Shown piece by piece: positions 62,590 to 64,000 of a stretch of 64,000 nt of DNA. The notes beneath the pieces are model-generated. The model was not told the origin of the DNA, did not search any database, and saw only the letters and a list, made by a program, of their open reading frames with translations. The first letter of the stretch is position 1. Every line of letters starts with the position of its first letter. The translations under genes and the position numbers were made by a program. Source of the DNA: Cypionkella psychrotolerans (GTDB lineage Bacteria; Pseudomonadota; Alphaproteobacteria; Rhodobacterales; Rhodobacteraceae); the NCBI RefSeq assembly GCF_001294535.1, contig NZ_LGIC01000006.1, forward strand, positions 149,818 through 213,817, read 5' to 3'.

Positions 62590-63243
62590 ATGTCCGACTA
62601 TAGCGGCGCGCGCAGCGCGATTCAATCCCCCACCTCCACGAGTCTTGCCGACCTGCTTTGCGATGATGCCCCCAAACGCAATAGCGATCTAGGGTGGCTA
62701 CTCGAAACCCGGCCCGCAAGCGTCTTTTCCAATTTGGCAAACCGTCCGCTTTGGACCGCATGGCGTGAAGAAGAACGGGGCGACAAGAAGACAAAGGTTC
62801 CCTATCGTTCTGTTGCGTCAAGGTCTGCCGCCGATGATCGGGCAACCTGGATCACACGCGAAGCCGCTGGGGTAGTTGCTGCAAAACTTGACAGTATAGG
62901 CCTCAAAGGGGTTGGCATCTTTCTTGGTGGCAGCGGCAGCGTGTCGATGGCAGGGATTGATTTAGACTCCTGCTATGACGCAACCACGCAGGCGACTGAA
63001 CTTTGGGCTCAGGAAGTGATTGACCGCTTCGGCTCATATGCCGAGATCAGCCCCAGCGGAACGGGCATTAAGCTGTTTTTCGACTATGCCACCGCCGATA
63101 TTGAAGCGCTTCGCGCTGCAATGGCAACGCAGTGGACTAAGGCATGGTCGCGCGGTTCCCATGTTGAAATTGCACTACACCTTGGCGGCCGATATTTTGC
63201 CGTTACTGATCAGCACTGCCGGAATACACCCCACGAAGTTTGA
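62590..63243 (+). pseudogene. Primase-polymerase N-terminal part, cut by an IS
   Basis: A 217-residue remainder of a phage/plasmid primase of the archaeo-eukaryotic primase (NrS-1-like) group. AGIDLDSCYD (about 118) supplies the catalytic acidic pair, and SYAEISPSGTGIKLFF (about 148-163) the second motif. The protein stops where an IS3-family end begins at 63241: the TGA codon comes from the IS terminal repeat. The helicase part that normally follows is lost or lies beyond the window. The ATG at 62590 has AAAGG 8 bases upstream. Probably nonfunctional. Confidence 0.75.
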
Positions 63244-64000
63244 ATAGCCCCGAGTTTCCTAGACACCTTGCAGCTTCAGTTTTTGCTGCTGCTCGAATGC
63301 GATCGGCGACAGCATTCCGTTCCTAACGTGTTTGCGCTGCGGGTTGTAGAAGAACTCGATGTAGTCGAACACATCCTGGCGGGCTTCTTTGCGGGTTTTA
63401 TACTTTCTTCGGCGGATGCGTTCGCGTTTGAGCAGGTTGAAGAAGCTTTCGGCGACGGCGTTGTCCCAGCAGTTGCCACGTCGGCTCATGCTTTGCGTCA
63501 GATTGTGCTGTTCGAGGAACTCCTGCCACTCATAGCTGGTGAACTGTGAGCCTTGGTCGGAATGCACTTGGACTTTGGTCTTCGGTTTGCGGCGCCAGAC
63601 GGCCATCAGAAGGGCTTGCAACGGCAGATCCGTATAGGTCCGACCCTGCATGGACCACCCAACAACACGCCTAGAAAATAGATCGATGACAACTGCGAGA
63701 TAAACGAAGCCCTCGTGGGTGCGGATGTAGGTGATATCTGTGACCCAGAACTGGTCCGGAGCGTCGACATCAAACTCTCGGTTCAAGGTGTTGTCGGCCA
63801 CGACCGCAGGGCTGCCGCCGTAAGAGCCAGGCTTCTTTTTGTAACCAATCTGGGCCCTTATCCCTGCTAGACGCGCCAAACGCCAAGCCCTGTTGGGGCT
63901 GATGTCTGCGCCCATGTCGCACAGATCATCATGCAACTTGCGGTATCCATAGACCTCGCCGCTGTCATCCCAAGCCTGCTTCAACAGCACCGTTTGGCGC
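63241..64000 (-). mobile_element. IS3-family insertion sequence, right part
   Basis: The terminal repeat begins TGAATAGCCCCGAGTTTCC at 63241, a typical IS3-family end, and orfB follows on the minus strand. The left end and orfA are outside the window, so target duplication cannot be checked. It interrupts the primase gene of the integrated element. Confidence 0.8.
63259..64000 (-). CDS. IS3-family transposase OrfB (partial)
   Basis: At least 247 residues; the N-terminus is beyond the window, and the frame is open at its edge (RQT before the first GTG). An HTH_21-like segment GYRKLHDDLCDMGADIS is followed by an integrase core with the DDE residues: Asp in VTDITYI, Asp in VHSDQGSQF and Glu in AVAESFFNLLK. 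The stop TAG lies 18 bp inside the IS end. Since the product is normally made by frameshifting from orfA, the apparent GTG at 63990 is not assumed to be the true start. Confidence 0.9.
   Translation of the reverse strand, partial: RQTVLLKQAWDDSGEVYGYRKLHDDLCDMGADISPNRAWRLARLAGIRAQIGYKKKPGSYGGSPAVVADNTLNREFDVDAPDQFWVTDITYIRTHEGFVYLAVVIDLFSRRVVGWSMQGRTYTDLPLQALLMAVWRRKPKTKVQVHSDQGSQFTSYEWQEFLEQHNLTQSMSRRGNCWDNAVAESFFNLLKRERIRRRKYKTRKEARQDVFDYIEFFYNPQRKHVRNGMLSPIAFEQQQKLKLQGV

Noticed and set aside
62447..62692. Short frame between integrase and primase, as an AlpA-like excisionase candidate
   Set aside because: No helix-turn-helix is visible, the sequence overlaps the primase start, and no ribosome site is found.

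Overview
The window is high-GC DNA (roughly 60-63 % by eye) from an alphaproteobacterium, most likely a member of Rhodobacteraceae. The secG-pyrG pairing, the hflK-hflC-degP cluster, the DUF1178, DUF2842 and DUF6524 families, and recurring intergenic elements with a TATTT...AGAGxxGA core all fit that family. The genus cannot be fixed from the sequence. Most of it is ordinary chromosome with short intergenic gaps, none over 300 bp. A few accessory patches stand out.

Layout. 1-8.4 kb: the end of a response-regulator receiver domain, then a polyamine ABC operon (potABC and two potD paralogues) with an amidase gene on each side. 8.4-11.4 kb (minus strand): a Stealth-type sugar-phosphate transferase, a family 2 glycosyltransferase and a histone-deacetylase-like gene. 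11.6-15.5 kb: a Nudix hydrolase, DUF1178, SDR, ferredoxin, lipoprotein, HD protein and a small membrane protein. 15.5-21.6 kb (minus): degP, hflC, hflK, gor and rpiA. 21.7-27.1 kb: an Nramp transporter behind a Fur/Mur-like box, a GST, sdaA, a DMT exporter and thiamine pyrophosphokinase. 27.2-34.9 kb: a very acidic 867-residue protein, DUF2842, purA, DUF6524, a VOC protein, secG and pyrG. 34.9-36.4 kb: an AT-rich patch with an orphan Cas2-like gene plus a two-helix membrane protein, then a HigBA-type toxin-antitoxin pair and a truncated HTH gene abutting a 24-bp inverted repeat. 36.5-40.1 kb: rlmJ, a PhzF-like protein, TerB and a PhnD-like protein without a signal peptide.

40.2-50 kb holds a basic/polar amino-acid ABC transporter followed by a gamma-glutamyl-polyamine type set: two PuuA-like glutamine synthetase homologues, a class I amidotransferase and an FAD oxidoreductase. 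A DegT-family aminotransferase follows. A TTTGATCAAA palindrome precedes two of these units, and a one-mismatch copy precedes potA, so one regulator may link the two loci.

50.1-60.5 kb is a self-contained amino-sugar cassette lying exactly between two identical tRNA-Gly(GCC) genes. It has a sugar ABC transporter, a Gfo/Idh/MocA oxidoreductase, MurQ, a BadF-type kinase, a GntR regulator, a NagB-II type SIS protein and NagA. Together these could import GlcNAc/MurNAc and carry it to fructose-6-phosphate. The divergent promoters carry matching GGTAT-N6-GGTATCT elements, probably the operators of the local GntR protein.

61.0-64 kb is the left end of an integrated element: tRNA-Cys, a P4-type tyrosine integrase, and a primase-polymerase gene cut off by an IS3-family insertion that runs out of the window. 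The best candidates for something undescribed are the Cas2-like/two-TM pair, the tRNA-bounded muropeptide-sugar cassette with its tandem operators, and the shared TTTGATCAAA site of the polyamine loci.
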